Positions 7,779 through 16,578 are shown, counted from the stretch's first letter. The stretch is 64,000 bases of DNA from Deltaproteobacteria bacterium (GCA_029210625.1 JARGFU010000021.1:1-64000), one strand, 5' to 3'. The notes: a model not told the origin generated them from the letters alone. Translations and numbers: made by a program.

Positions 7779-7988
7779 GTGACCATGAAGAACTACCAGG
7801 ATCTGCACGAGGGCAACCGCTTCCCCATCCACCACCCGGACGGTCGGGTGGAGTACCTGACCGCCAAGGAGTACCTGGCGGTGCGGGGACGCTTCAACGC
7901 CGAGCACGAGCTGGCCACGGTCCCCTCCCCCGGCGCCGGCTCCCGGCGGGTCAGCAATCCCGCCGGCGCCCCGCGCCCTCGCGACTAG
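7779..7988 (+). CDS. Small hypothetical protein
   Basis: A 69-residue frame 17 bases after the prenyltransferase gene. The first two thirds look like a real small globular protein (NYQDLHEGNRFPIHHPDGRV, then EYLTAKEYLAVRGRF), while the tail is Pro/Arg-rich and disordered. The start may be the GTG at 7779 or the ATG at 7785. Its TAG overlaps the stop of the convergent MoxR gene (CTAG). I do not recognise it. Confidence 0.55.
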   Translation: MTMKNYQDLHEGNRFPIHHPDGRVEYLTAKEYLAVRGRFNAEHELATVPSPGAGSRRVSNPAGAPRPRD

Positions 7989-8899
7989 CCGATCTTCAGG
8001 CTGACGACCTGGTCGCGATCCTCCTCGTGCTTCAGCAGCACGTCGAGGGTGTCACGAACCAGCTGAGGCTCGAGGGCGTCGCCGCCGAGGAGGAGCAGCG
8101 CGCGGGCCCACTCGATGGTCTCGGCCACCGAGGGGAGCTTGCGCAGATCGAGGGTCCGGATGCGGGCGACGTGGGCCGCGATGCTCGCCGCGAGGCCCGC
8201 CTCGAGCCCGGGGATCCGCGAGCGAAGGATCTCCTCCTCGCGCTCGGGCGTGGGGAAGTCGAGGAAGAGGTGCAGGCAGCGCCGGCGTAGGGCGTCGGAG
8301 AGCTCCCGGCTGTCGTTGGAGGTGAGCACGACCCTGGGCCGCCGGGTCGCCTTCACCGTCCCCACCTCCGGGATCGAGAGGGCGAAGTCGGCCAGGACCT
8401 CGAGGAGCAGCGCCTCGAACTCGGGCTCGGCCTTGTCCACCTCGTCGATGAGGAGCAGCGCCGGACCCTCGCAGCGGATCGCCCGGAGCAGGGGCCGCGG
8501 CAACAGGAAGCGCTCGGAGAAGAAGACGTCGTCGAGCTCACCCACGCGGCGGGCGGCCTCCGCGAGGCTGGTGGCCCCCTCGGTGACCTCCTCGAGCCGG
8601 TCCTTGAGGAGCTCGACGTAGAGGAGCTGCTTCCCGTAGGCCCACTCGTAGACGGCCTTGGACTCGTCGAGGCCCTCGTAGCACTGCAGGCGGATCAGCT
8701 CGCGCCCCTCGGCGGCGGCCAGGGCCACCCCCAGCTCGGTCTTCCCGACCCCCGCCGGTCCCTCGATCAGGAGCGGCCGGTCCAGGGCCCCGGCGAGGTA
8801 GGCCACGGTCGCGGTCCGGGTGTCGGCGACGTAGCCCTGCCCCTCCAGGATCCGGCGCACCGCCTCTGGGGCGTGCTTCGCCTCGGTCTCGGTGCTCAC
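7985..8899 (-). CDS. MoxR-type AAA+ ATPase
   Basis: A 304-residue AAA+ ATPase. Walker A is EGPAGVGKTEL (about 43), Walker B LLLIDEVDKAEPEFEALLLE, sensor 1 VVLTSNDSRELSDALRRRC, and a C-terminal lid follows. It resembles the CoxD-like MoxR subgroup, which acts with a von Willebrand A-domain protein to mature metalloenzymes or to build complexes. No such partner gene is next to it in this window, which is unusual for the family. The start is a GTG at 8899 with a purine-rich stretch upstream. Confidence 0.9.
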   Translation of the reverse strand: MSTETEAKHAPEAVRRILEGQGYVADTRTATVAYLAGALDRPLLIEGPAGVGKTELGVALAAAEGRELIRLQCYEGLDESKAVYEWAYGKQLLYVELLKDRLEEVTEGATSLAEAARRVGELDDVFFSERFLLPRPLLRAIRCEGPALLLIDEVDKAEPEFEALLLEVLADFALSIPEVGTVKATRRPRVVLTSNDSRELSDALRRRCLHLFLDFPTPEREEEILRSRIPGLEAGLAASIAAHVARIRTLDLRKLPSVAETIEWARALLLLGGDALEPQLVRDTLDVLLKHEEDRDQVVSLKIG

Positions 8900-9050
8900 G
8901 GCTGCTCGCTCCCTACCTGTTCAATTCCGGGCTGCCCCCTGACAGAGCTGTCGTGGATCCTCCCCGGGGGTAGACCCCCTAGTGGCCCCTGGCCCAGTGA
9001 TCCCGGCAGCTTGGAGCGATGGCGCGCCCCTTGCTCTCCTGCAGCTCCGT

Positions 9051-9070
9051 CCCACGGGCAACACCGTGGG
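9051..9070. other. Hairpin CCCACGG/CCGTGGG
   Basis: A 7-base-pair inverted repeat with a 6-base loop in the 229-base gap between the TPR gene stop and the MoxR start. No gene is seen in this gap. Confidence 0.4.
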
Positions 9071-9082
9071 GCAGGGAGAGGG

Positions 9083-9114
9083 CGAAGGCCGAGACCGCGA
9101 GGTTTCGGCCTTCG
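9083..9114. terminator. Strong hairpin downstream of the TPR protein gene
   Basis: A perfect 10-base-pair stem (9083-9092 with 9105-9114) lies 14 bases after the stop of the TPR gene. The run of T (ATTTTC) is on the plus-strand side, so on the minus strand it is a hairpin preceded by A residues; it may stop transcription in either direction. Confidence 0.55.
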
Positions 9115-9128
9115 ATTTTCCGTCCCCC

Positions 9129-10778
9129 TCAACGGAGCTTGGAGGCCCAGTCCCGGGCTTCCTGCTGGAGCCGGGGGTCGGCGTCACGCGCGCCGCTGTC
9201 GGCGTAGCGCTGGTAGTAGGTCGCGGCGCGGCGGTTCTTGCCGAGGGCGCGGTGCGCCTCGCCCAGCCCGAAGAGGGGGGAGGCCATCTGCTGGTCCAGG
9301 GCCAGGGCCCGCTCGTACTCCGCGACGGCCCGGTCGTAGCGACGCAGCCCCACCAGGGCCGAGCCGAGGGCCACGTGGGCCACGGCGAGGGAGGGATCCG
9401 CCGAGATGCTCTGCTCCAGGGCCTGCACGGCTCCCTCGTACTGCCGCTGCCCGATGAGGGCCACGCCCCGCTCGTACTCCTGGCGCGAGCGGCGGACGTC
9501 CACCGCCGTGGGCTGCCGGGCGGGCGCGGGCGCGGGCTGCGTCGCCGGCTGGGGCTGCGGCTGGGGCGTCGGCGTCCCGGCGTAGGGCTGATGGGTGGGG
9601 GCCGGCGCCGGTGCCGGTGCCGGTGCCGGCGCGGGAGCCGGCGCGGGCTGCGAAGCGGCGAGCTTCTTGCGGGCGACCTCGATGTTCTTCCGGGCCCCCT
9701 CGTTGGTCGGATCGAGCTCGATCACGTGCTCCCAGGCGGGGATGGCGCGGTCGAGGCGCCCCTGCAGCGCGAAGGCGTACCCGAGCTTGTAGTGCGCCTC
9801 GCTGGCGCGAGGGTTCTGCTGCACCCCGTTCTGGTAGGCCTTCACGGCGCCCTCGTAGTCCTTGGCCTTCATCCGGGCGTCGCCCAGCTCGACCTGCTTG
9901 CGCGCGGCCCGCGCCTCGGCGTTCCCGGCGGGTTGGGCCGGCTGCACCGCGGGCTGCACCGGCGGCGGCTGCGGCTGCGCCACGGGCGGCGGCTGCGGCT
10001 GAGGATAAGGCTGCGGCGTGGGCTGCGGCTGAGGATAAGGCTGCGGCGTGGGCTGCGGCTGAGGATAAGGCTGCGGCGCGGGCTGCGGCTGAGGATGAGG
10101 CTGGGGCGCGGGCTGCGGCTGCGCGACCGGCTGCGCGACCGGCTGCGGCTGGGGCTGGGGCTGGGGCGTGGGCTGCGCCACGGGCGCCGGCGGCGGCGGC
10201 GGCGGACGCGCGGCCTCCTCGAGCTCTTTCTTCAGGGTCGCGGCCTTCTCCTGGGCCTTGATGACCCACTTGCGCTCGCTGGCCCGGGTCTCCTTCTTCA
10301 CGTACTGCTCGTAGGCGGCGATGGCCTCCTTCTTGCGGTCGGCCTGGCGGAAGGACTCGGCCAGGCCGTAGTAGGCGTCCGGCTCGTCGGGCTTGAGCTG
10401 GGTGTGCTTGGTGTAGCCCTCGATGGCCTGGTCCCACTTCTCCGCCTTGCGGGAGGCGTAGGCCCAGTTGAACCAGGCGGTCGCGTACTCCTCGTCCGCC
10501 ATCGCGGCGGCGTGGAAGGCCTCGATGGCCTCGTCCTTCTTGCCCTGCTTGTAGAGCAGGGTCCCCATCTCGTTGTGGGCCAGGGCGTAGTCCGGCGCGA
10601 TCTCGACCGCCTTCTGGTAGGCCGCCAGGGCGGCGTCGGCGTTGCCGGCCTTGGCCAGCTGATCCGCCTCGCGCTTCTTCTCCTTGGCCTCGTCCGGGAT
10701 ACCGGCAAAGGCGGGGAACGTGAGGCCCAGCCCGAGGACGAGGGCGACGGCAGTGATCAGTCGGCGATTTTCGTACAT
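9129..10778 (-). CDS. Secreted TPR protein with Pro/Gln-rich linkers
   Basis: A 549-residue exported protein. The signal peptide is MYENRRLITAVALVLGLGLT and the cleavage site is probably after PAFA. Three blocks of TPR repeats (about 25-185, 300-375 and 430-549; for example ALAAYQKAVEIAPDYALAHN) are separated by a Pro/Gln/Tyr-rich linker and by a Pro/Ala-rich linker (about 385-410). The ATG at 10778 is chosen over a frame extension because AGAAGGAAG precedes it. TPR blocks suggest a protein-binding scaffold in the periplasm; the partner is unknown. It is transcribed alone, with hairpins behind it. Confidence 0.85.
   Translation of the reverse strand: MYENRRLITAVALVLGLGLTFPAFAGIPDEAKEKKREADQLAKAGNADAALAAYQKAVEIAPDYALAHNEMGTLLYKQGKKDEAIEAFHAAAMADEEYATAWFNWAYASRKAEKWDQAIEGYTKHTQLKPDEPDAYYGLAESFRQADRKKEAIAAYEQYVKKETRASERKWVIKAQEKAATLKKELEEAARPPPPPPAPVAQPTPQPQPQPQPVAQPVAQPQPAPQPHPQPQPAPQPYPQPQPTPQPYPQPQPTPQPYPQPQPPPVAQPQPPPVQPAVQPAQPAGNAEARAARKQVELGDARMKAKDYEGAVKAYQNGVQQNPRASEAHYKLGYAFALQGRLDRAIPAWEHVIELDPTNEGARKNIEVARKKLAASQPAPAPAPAPAPAPAPAPTHQPYAGTPTPQPQPQPATQPAPAPARQPTAVDVRRSRQEYERGVALIGQRQYEGAVQALEQSISADPSLAVAHVALGSALVGLRRYDRAVAEYERALALDQQMASPLFGLGEAHRALGKNRRAATYYQRYADSGARDADPRLQQEARDWASKLR
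9991..10110. repeat. Four tandem 30-base repeats inside the TPR gene
   Basis: Units at 9991-10020, 10021-10050, 10051-10080 and 10081-10110. The first two are identical, the third differs at one base and the fourth at a few. They encode a 10-residue Pro/Gln/Tyr unit (QPYPQPQPTP), so copy number can change without breaking the frame. Confidence 0.9.
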
Positions 10779-10907
10779 GGGACGGCTTCCTTCTCGATCC
10801 GGATGAGGCGCCACTTCAACCCTTCATGCTAGCTCGCCTCCGGCCACGCGAAAAGGATCCGGCTTGTCCTTCCCTGCCGCGTGGCCGATGCTCGCGCGAC
10901 GCCCTTG

Positions 10908-11873
10908 ATGGACTCCCCCACCCCCTCGCCCATTCAATCCGGCCCGGTCCCCGCCGGCGCGGGAGATCTCTCTCTGCCGGCCGGCCTGCTCCTCCTGGCG
11001 GCGGCGCTGGTCTTCTTCACCCTGGGCACCGTGGCTCAGCTCTCCGACCTCGCCTCCGGGCTCTTCGTGACCCAGCTGGTCTGCTTCCTCCTGCCGGCCG
11101 TGCTCTTCGCCCGCGCGAGCAACACCCGGGCCCGCAGCTACCTGCGCTGGGATCGGGGCCTCGGCTGGGGGGAGCTCGCGCTCGTCCTCCTGGTCTCCCT
11201 GGCCAACTACTTCGTGGCCGCCGCCTTGATGGGCGTGTGCACCCAGCTGCTCCCCGAGTCCTGGCGCTTCGCCGACGCCGCCCGGGTGCTGGCCGCGACC
11301 GAGGGGCCGCAGCTCTCGGCCATCGTCATCGCGGTGGTGGTGCTGGCCCCCTTCTGCGAGGAGGCCCTCTTCCGGGGCGCGCTCCAGCGCGGCTTCACCG
11401 CCCGCCTCGGCCCCCGGCGGGCCATCCTCCTCACCGCCCTGGCGTTCAGCGCCCTCCACGCCGACCCCATCGGCTTCCTGCCCCGGGTGGAGCTGGGTCT
11501 CCTCTTCGGCTGGCTGGCCTGGCGGACGCGCTCGCTGGCGGCCCCGATCCTCGCGCACGCGGTGAACAACGGCGCGGCCACCCTCCTCTTCTTCGCCGCC
11601 GGCGTCGAGACCGAGCCCGAGCGCGAGGCCCCCCTCGGTCTGCTCCTCGGGGTGATGGCGGTGGGCCTGGTGGTGCTGCTACCGGCCCTCAAGGGGCTCC
11701 ACCACGTGGCCCCTCCCCTGCCCGAGCAGGCGGAGCCCCCGGCCCGCCTCGACGAGGGGCGGCCCATCGCCCTTCGGCCGGACAGCCTCGAGCTCTCGAT
11801 CCTGGGCGTCCTGGTCTTCCTCGCCCTGGGGATCTTCGTCCTCTTCGTGGCCGCCCGGGCCGGCGCCCTCTAG
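10908..11873 (+). CDS. CPBP-family intramembrane metalloprotease
   Basis: A polytopic membrane protein of about 321 residues. The family's motif 1 is CEEALFRGALQRGF, with the Glu-Glu and Arg of EExxxR; motif 2 is a histidine in SALHADPIGFLPR and motif 3 a His-Asn in ILAHAVNN. These place catalytic Glu and His residues in the membrane, as in Rce1-like proteases. After the CPBP domain there is a charged cytoplasmic loop and one more membrane segment at the C-terminus (LELSILGVLVFLALGIFVLF), an added feature. The ATG at 10908 is used; a GTG at 10881 is possible. Substrate unknown. Confidence 0.9.
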   Translation: MDSPTPSPIQSGPVPAGAGDLSLPAGLLLLAAALVFFTLGTVAQLSDLASGLFVTQLVCFLLPAVLFARASNTRARSYLRWDRGLGWGELALVLLVSLANYFVAAALMGVCTQLLPESWRFADAARVLAATEGPQLSAIVIAVVVLAPFCEEALFRGALQRGFTARLGPRRAILLTALAFSALHADPIGFLPRVELGLLFGWLAWRTRSLAAPILAHAVNNGAATLLFFAAGVETEPEREAPLGLLLGVMAVGLVVLLPALKGLHHVAPPLPEQAEPPARLDEGRPIALRPDSLELSILGVLVFLALGIFVLFVAARAGAL

Positions 11874-11987
11874 CCGCTCTCGCGCCACCGCGCGCAGGCC
11901 GCGCCGGGAGGTGAGCGTCCCCCGGCCGGGCAGCTCCCCCTCGACCCGCGAAGGCCGCGACGTACGCACCGCGCTGAAGGTCGAGCG

Positions 11988-12206
11988 CTACTTCGACTTC
12001 CAGGACTCGACCTCGAGGATCGGGCCGGTCATGCCGATGGACATCATGTCCTCGGCCAGCCGGCCTTTCACGGTCACGTGCAGACCGTCCTTCCGCAGGC
12101 CGGCGTCGCCGCCCGAGAGCTGGAGACGCTGGCCATCGGAGGTGAGGAGCAGCCAGAGCCCCCCCTCGAGATCCTCGAACTTCACCTTGCCGTCGAAGGA
12201 CGCCAT
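11988..12206 (-). CDS. Small beta-rich (OB-like) protein coupled to the subtilase
   Basis: A 72-residue soluble protein starting at the ATG at 12206, which shares one base with the subtilase stop (TGATG), so it is very likely translated by coupling. Alternating hydrophobic strands (GGLWLLLTSDGQRLQLSGGD, KDGLHVTVKGRL, GPILEVESWK) suggest a small five-stranded barrel like an OB fold. No signal peptide. I do not recognise a named family; being coupled to a protease, it could be an inhibitor or accessory protein, which is a guess. Confidence 0.72.
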   Translation of the reverse strand: MASFDGKVKFEDLEGGLWLLLTSDGQRLQLSGGDAGLRKDGLHVTVKGRLAEDMMSIGMTGPILEVESWKSK

Positions 12207-13960
12207 CACTCGGCCGCCTTTCTCATCATCGACCACCCGAGGAGGAAGGCCACCGCGGCGTTGGCGGCGAGCCACCCGATGTCCAGCAGGCGCCCGGGGA
12301 GGAAGACCACGTCCGCCTGACCGGCGAAGAGGCCGTGCAGGAGGAAGCCCGCCGTGCCGGCCGCCACGCCCGCCAGCAGGGGGCGCAGCGCGCGGCGCTG
12401 ATAGAGCAGGAGGGTCAGCACCACCGGGAAGGCCGCCGACCAGGTCAGGGGGTTGGCGTGGGCCGAGGCGCCGAAGGCGTGAACCCCCCAGTCCATCAGG
12501 GGCGAGGCCACCGCCGCGGCGGCGCCGAGCCCGAAGATGTCGGGGAGGAAGAAGAGGCCCGCCCCGGTGACGAGGGCCGCCCCGAAGAAGGCCCCGCTCC
12601 CGCCCGGCGCGGGCAGGCGCCGGCGGCGCAGGAAGATCAGGATGGCGACCACGATGGTCCAGATCATCCGCCAGAAGCCCTTGTCCTGCCGGTCGTCGTC
12701 GAGGGCGGCGGCGGCGTCGAGGACCCCGTGGCCGTACTTCGAGTCCTTCGCGGTGCGGCCGTGGACCTTGCGCGCCGACTCGAAGAGGGCCTCCTCGACC
12801 GCGGACGGCGTGGTCGTGCCCTGCGCCATCACCAGGGCGGCCGCCGCGGCGACGTGGGGCGTCGCCATGGAGGTGCCCTGGAAGAACTCGTAGCGCCCGC
12901 GGCTCGGATCGTTCTGCTCGATGGTGTTCTGCAGGACTCCGTCGGGCTTGCCGTCCTTGTTCTGGTCGACGTTCTTGTCCCCGCCCGGCGCCGCGAGGTC
13001 GACCTCCTTGCCCCAGGAGGAGTAGGGCGCGAGCTGGTCGTCGAAGCGGGTCGCGCTCACGCCGATGACCCCGGGATAGGCGGCCGGGTAGGAGACCCGC
13101 CCGGTGCCGGCGTTCCCGGCGGCGGCCACCACCACCACGCCCTTCTTGCGGGCGTAGGCGACGGCGTTGGCCATCATCTGGGAGTAGCCCCCGCCGCCCA
13201 GGCTCATGTTGATGACCTGCGCGCCGTTGTCGGCCGACCAGCGGATGGCGTCCGCGATGTCGGCGGTGGTGCCTCCGCCGCTGGCCGAGAGCACCTTCAC
13301 CGGCATCAGGGTGGCCTCGAAGGCCAGGCCGGTGACGCCGGTGGCGTTCCCGGTCACCTGGGCGATCGTGCCGGCGACGTGGGTGCCGTGACCGTGATCG
13401 TCCAGGGCCTCCTCGCGATCGTTCACGAAGTCGTAGCCCTTCACGAACTTCGCGCCCTTCAGGTCCTCGACCTGCTTGAAGCGATCCCCGAAGTCCCGGT
13501 AGGCGATGCCGGTGTCGATCACCGCGACGGTGACGCCCTTGCCCCGGCTCTGGTCCCAGGCCTCCCTGGCCCGGACCTTGTCCATGTGCCACTGGTACTT
13601 GAAGTCCGGGTCGTCCGGCTCGTAGAGCGCCCGGTAGACGTAGAGGGGCTCGGCGGTCTCGACCTCGGGGTGCTGGCGGATCTGCGCCAGCGCCGCGCCG
13701 AGATCGCCGGCCACGGCGCCGATGGTGATCGCGCTGTCCTCACCCTCGACCGAGTTGAGGGAGAGATCGACGCCCCAGGCCTTCTCCCAGGTTTCCACCT
13801 CCTCGGCGGTGGTGCCGTCCACGAAGTCGACGGCGATCCAGCCCTCCTGCGTCAGGGCCCCCGGCAGGCTCTCGCTCTGGCGCACCTCGTCCTCGGCGCC
13901 GGCGCAGCCCCCCAGGGCGAGGGCGCAGGCGGCGACTCCGGCCAAGATCTTCGAGTTCAT
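12206..13960 (-). CDS. Subtilisin-family (S8) serine protease lipoprotein with a membrane C-terminus
   Basis: 584 residues. The lipoprotein signal ends at LALGGC (Cys 19). A propeptide-like region follows to about 110, then the S8 catalytic domain: Asp in AVIDTGIAYRD (about 149), His in DDHGHGTHVAGT (about 191), Asn in AAAGNAG, and Ser in GTSMATPHVAA (about 364). An EF-hand-like loop (DQNKDGKPDG, about 332) may bind calcium. From about residue 430 the protein changes to four or five hydrophobic segments interrupted by RRRR and QRRA, an unusual membrane domain for a subtilase. The ATG at 13960 has GAGGAGG five bases upstream. It is coupled to the small protein that follows. Confidence 0.93.
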   Translation of the reverse strand: MNSKILAGVAACALALGGCAGAEDEVRQSESLPGALTQEGWIAVDFVDGTTAEEVETWEKAWGVDLSLNSVEGEDSAITIGAVAGDLGAALAQIRQHPEVETAEPLYVYRALYEPDDPDFKYQWHMDKVRAREAWDQSRGKGVTVAVIDTGIAYRDFGDRFKQVEDLKGAKFVKGYDFVNDREEALDDHGHGTHVAGTIAQVTGNATGVTGLAFEATLMPVKVLSASGGGTTADIADAIRWSADNGAQVINMSLGGGGYSQMMANAVAYARKKGVVVVAAAGNAGTGRVSYPAAYPGVIGVSATRFDDQLAPYSSWGKEVDLAAPGGDKNVDQNKDGKPDGVLQNTIEQNDPSRGRYEFFQGTSMATPHVAAAAALVMAQGTTTPSAVEEALFESARKVHGRTAKDSKYGHGVLDAAAALDDDRQDKGFWRMIWTIVVAILIFLRRRRLPAPGGSGAFFGAALVTGAGLFFLPDIFGLGAAAAVASPLMDWGVHAFGASAHANPLTWSAAFPVVLTLLLYQRRALRPLLAGVAAGTAGFLLHGLFAGQADVVFLPGRLLDIGWLAANAAVAFLLGWSMMRKAAE

Positions 13961-14148
13961 GCGGACCTCCTCGGCAGGGCACACCGGGATTGTGTTCGGC
14001 CACTGGCACTGGATACGTCGGGATCCCCCGCAGGATCTGACGTCCCGCGGGTCCCCTGGAGGCTCGGACACCGGCGCCACGGCTCTCGTTTCACAACCAT
14101 CGTGGCATACCGGCGATTCCCTCGCCAAGCGGCGGCTTCCCCGGGGGC

Positions 14149-14685
14149 CTAGAAGAGGTCGATATCCACCCTCAGGACCGCATCCAGGGTCATCTCCACG
14201 GTCTGGAGGGGAGTGGTCGCCGGCACGAGGGTGGCCGTGAAGGCCAGGTCACCGCCCCCGAGGTAGGCCTTCAGCTCCACCTCGGCCGGCTGGAGATCGG
14301 CCCGCTTCACCGCCCCGGGCCGGGTGAGGCGGCCGAGCTCGACCGTGGGCTGCCCGCTGGCCGAGGCCGAGAGGACCAGGCTCTCGATGAAGGAGAGATC
14401 GCAGCCGGCCAGCAGCTCGCAGCTCGGCGAGTCGTGGGTCAGGGTGAGCTCGCTGACCGTCACGGAGTCGACGTCGCTCTCGTCCACCCCCTGGTCGCCG
14501 ATCTCCCGGGAGAGCTCGCTGCCGGCGCCCGGAAGGCTGCCGCCCCCTCCCCCGCTCAGGCCCCCGGCGACCTGCACCGGGATGCTGAAGGGCACGTGGA
14601 TGACGTCGGGCGGGTTGGCGCAGGCCACCCCGAGGAGTGCGGGTGCGGCGAGCAGCAGGCAGAGGGCGAGGTGGGTGCGGGCCAT
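14149..14685 (-). CDS. Lipoprotein of unknown function
   Basis: 178 residues with a lipoprotein signal (LLAAPALLGVAC, Cys at about 23). After a Gly-rich linker the rest alternates in short beta strands (VTVSELTLTHDSPSCELLAG, VELKAYLGGGDLAFTATLVP), suggesting a beta-sandwich. Two cysteines (SCELLAGC) could form a disulfide. It is the last gene of the cytochrome-ResB-engB run, 13 bases after engB. No family recognised. Confidence 0.8.
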   Translation of the reverse strand: MARTHLALCLLLAAPALLGVACANPPDVIHVPFSIPVQVAGGLSGGGGGSLPGAGSELSREIGDQGVDESDVDSVTVSELTLTHDSPSCELLAGCDLSFIESLVLSASASGQPTVELGRLTRPGAVKRADLQPAEVELKAYLGGGDLAFTATLVPATTPLQTVEMTLDAVLRVDIDLF

Positions 14686-14698
14686 GCCCGGAAGGGTA

Positions 14699-15280
14699 TC
14701 AGGCCGTGGCCTCGGCCAGCACCCTCCAGAGCTCGTCCTTGCCGGTGCCCTTCTCGCTCGAGACGCCCACCACCGGCAGCCCCAGCTCCTGCTTGAGCTT
14801 CTTCACTGCCGTCGCCTGCTTGTTCCGCGGCAGCTTGTCGAGCTTCGTCGCCACGACCTGCATCGGCCGCCCGAGGGCCGTCAGCCACTCGATCATCTGG
14901 CGGTCGAGGGCGCTGGGGGGGTGGCGCGCGTCCACGAGGCAGACCACGAGCCGCAGGTCGTCGCGCTCGGTGACGTAGCGCTCGATCATCTTCCCCCAGG
15001 CCGCCCGCTCGGACTTCGAGACCTTGGCGAAGCCGTAGCCGGGGAGATCACAGAAGCGCAGCCGGCTGCTGCCCGCCTGGATCTCGATGAAGCCCAGCGC
15101 CCGGGTCTTGCCCGGCTTGCTGCTCGTCTTGGCCAGCGCCTTGCGCCCGAGGAGGGCGTTGATCAGGGACGACTTGCCGACGTTCGAGCGCCCGGCGAAG
15201 GCGATCTCCGGCAGGGGCTCCTTCGGCCACGACTTGGAGTCGGTGGCCGCGAGGAGGAAGCGGGCGTCGTGGACCTTCAT
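14699..15280 (-). CDS. engB: Ribosome biogenesis GTP-binding protein EngB (YihA/YsxC)
   Basis: A 193-residue GTPase needed for assembly of the large ribosomal subunit. The P-loop is GRSNVGKSSLIN, switch II is FCDLPGYGFAKV, and the base-specificity motif is TKLDK; the G5 element is VSSEKGTG. Length and motif order match the family. The ATG at 15280 overlaps the stop of the ResB gene by four bases (ATGA), so translation is coupled to the cytochrome genes, an unexpected pairing. Confidence 0.96.
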   Translation of the reverse strand: MKVHDARFLLAATDSKSWPKEPLPEIAFAGRSNVGKSSLINALLGRKALAKTSSKPGKTRALGFIEIQAGSSRLRFCDLPGYGFAKVSKSERAAWGKMIERYVTERDDLRLVVCLVDARHPPSALDRQMIEWLTALGRPMQVVATKLDKLPRNKQATAVKKLKQELGLPVVGVSSEKGTGKDELWRVLAEATA

Positions 15281-16578
15281 CGGCCCTTGCCGGCCCCGGC
15301 CAGGGCTTCGAGCGCCTGGCCGATCTCGGCATCCTTCGCCGGGTGACCCCAGGCCTCCTCGCCCTCGAGGCCGATCACCTTCGAGCCGCGGACCGCCACC
15401 TGCAGGAGCAGGACGCCGAGCACGAAGAGGGCGAGGCCGAGGGTCAGCGGCACGAGGCCCGCGAGGTGGACCACGCCCACCACGAGCTCGTGCTGACGCT
15501 CGATGCCGAGGAGCTCGATCGCGATGGGATCGTCCCGGTTCGGCCCGTCGAACTCGGGGTTCTGCTCGAAGACCCAGAAGGCCTCGACGGGCTTCTCGTC
15601 CACCAGGCGCTCGATCCACACCGCGGGGCCGGCGCCCTCGAAGTCCTCGGTGTGGGTGCGGACCCGGTAGATCGACCCGGTCTCCGGGTGGCTCAGCGAC
15701 TCGCGAGGGACCAGCGAGGCCTCCTCGACCTTGCCCGCCGGGCCGGTCAGCCGCAGGCGGTAGCGGTCGCCGCCGTCGGCCTGCCGGGTGGTGCGCGGCT
15801 CGAACCAGGTGGTGCCGACGCGCAGGGGCTGGGTCGGGCTGAGCTCCACCGTCTGGCCGGTGCCGGCGACGGTGACCTCGGCCCGATCACCCGCCGCGGC
15901 GACCGAGTTCACCTCGAGGTGGACCGGCGAGGCCCGGCGCGTGGGCTGGCCCTCCTTCCCCGGGACCAGCACCTGCAGGGCGGCCTGCTCGGGGACGAGG
16001 ATCATCTCGCCGAGGATCGTGCCGCCCACCGCCTGGACGACGCCGACGGAGAAGACGACGCCGCCGAGGAGCAGCACCAGCACCGCCGCCCGGTAGAGCG
16101 CCGAGGGCACCAGGAGGGCGAGCCGCCCTCCCCCCTCGGCGAGGCGGGCGTCGCCACCGAGGCGCGCGACGGCCGCCATCACCCGCTCCCGGTCGAGGGC
16201 GCCGAGCTTCTTGCGGGCGAGCTCACTGCGGCCCCCCGGCCGCAGGCCCCACCAGGGGCTGCGCTCGATGAGGAGGGCGGCGGCGGAGGCCACGGTGGCC
16301 ACCGGCAGGAAGACCATCCACCAGGCCGTCCAGGGAGCGTGCAGCCCGAGGAGGGCGTCGATCCGGGCCATGAGCGGATCGCTCTCTCCGGAGACCATCC
16401 GCCACACCTCGCCCCCGCCTCCGGAGACCCAGAGGGAGAGGCCGAGGCCAGCGAGGGTGGCCGCCGCCAGCCCCAGGAGGGTCGCGGGCGTGGTGAGGAG
16501 CGCCCAGCCCTCGCTGGCGAGACCGAGGACCTGCTCGGTGGGGGTCGCGGTTGCAGCTTCGGGTGCAGGCTTCTTCAT
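15277..16578 (-). CDS. ResB-like cytochrome c biogenesis membrane protein
   Basis: 433 residues with the ResB layout: three hydrophobic segments in the N-terminal half (ATLLGLAAATLAGLGLSLWV, WWMVFLPVATVASAAALLIE, YRAAVLVLLLGGVVFSVGVV), a large periplasmic beta-rich domain, and a final segment near the C-terminus (LAGLVPLTLGLALFVLGVLL). In system II, ResB works with CcsA/ResC to deliver and attach haem to apocytochromes; no CcsA gene is seen in this window. The start at 16578 overlaps the tetraheme cytochrome gene by four bases, which suggests that it serves that cytochrome. The family call rests on layout and context more than on motifs. Confidence 0.75.
   Translation of the reverse strand: MKKPAPEAATATPTEQVLGLASEGWALLTTPATLLGLAAATLAGLGLSLWVSGGGGEVWRMVSGESDPLMARIDALLGLHAPWTAWWMVFLPVATVASAAALLIERSPWWGLRPGGRSELARKKLGALDRERVMAAVARLGGDARLAEGGGRLALLVPSALYRAAVLVLLLGGVVFSVGVVQAVGGTILGEMILVPEQAALQVLVPGKEGQPTRRASPVHLEVNSVAAAGDRAEVTVAGTGQTVELSPTQPLRVGTTWFEPRTTRQADGGDRYRLRLTGPAGKVEEASLVPRESLSHPETGSIYRVRTHTEDFEGAGPAVWIERLVDEKPVEAFWVFEQNPEFDGPNRDDPIAIELLGIERQHELVVGVVHLAGLVPLTLGLALFVLGVLLLQVAVRGSKVIGLEGEEAWGHPAKDAEIGQALEALAGAGKGR

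Noticed and set aside
9991-10110. Regular 30-base repeats resembling a CRISPR array
   Set aside because: The repeats are directly adjacent without spacers, in frame and inside a coding region; they encode a Pro/Gln linker.
11874-11987. Possible small gene between the CPBP protease and the small beta-rich protein
   Set aside because: No frame with a start and plausible composition is seen in these 114 bases between convergent genes.
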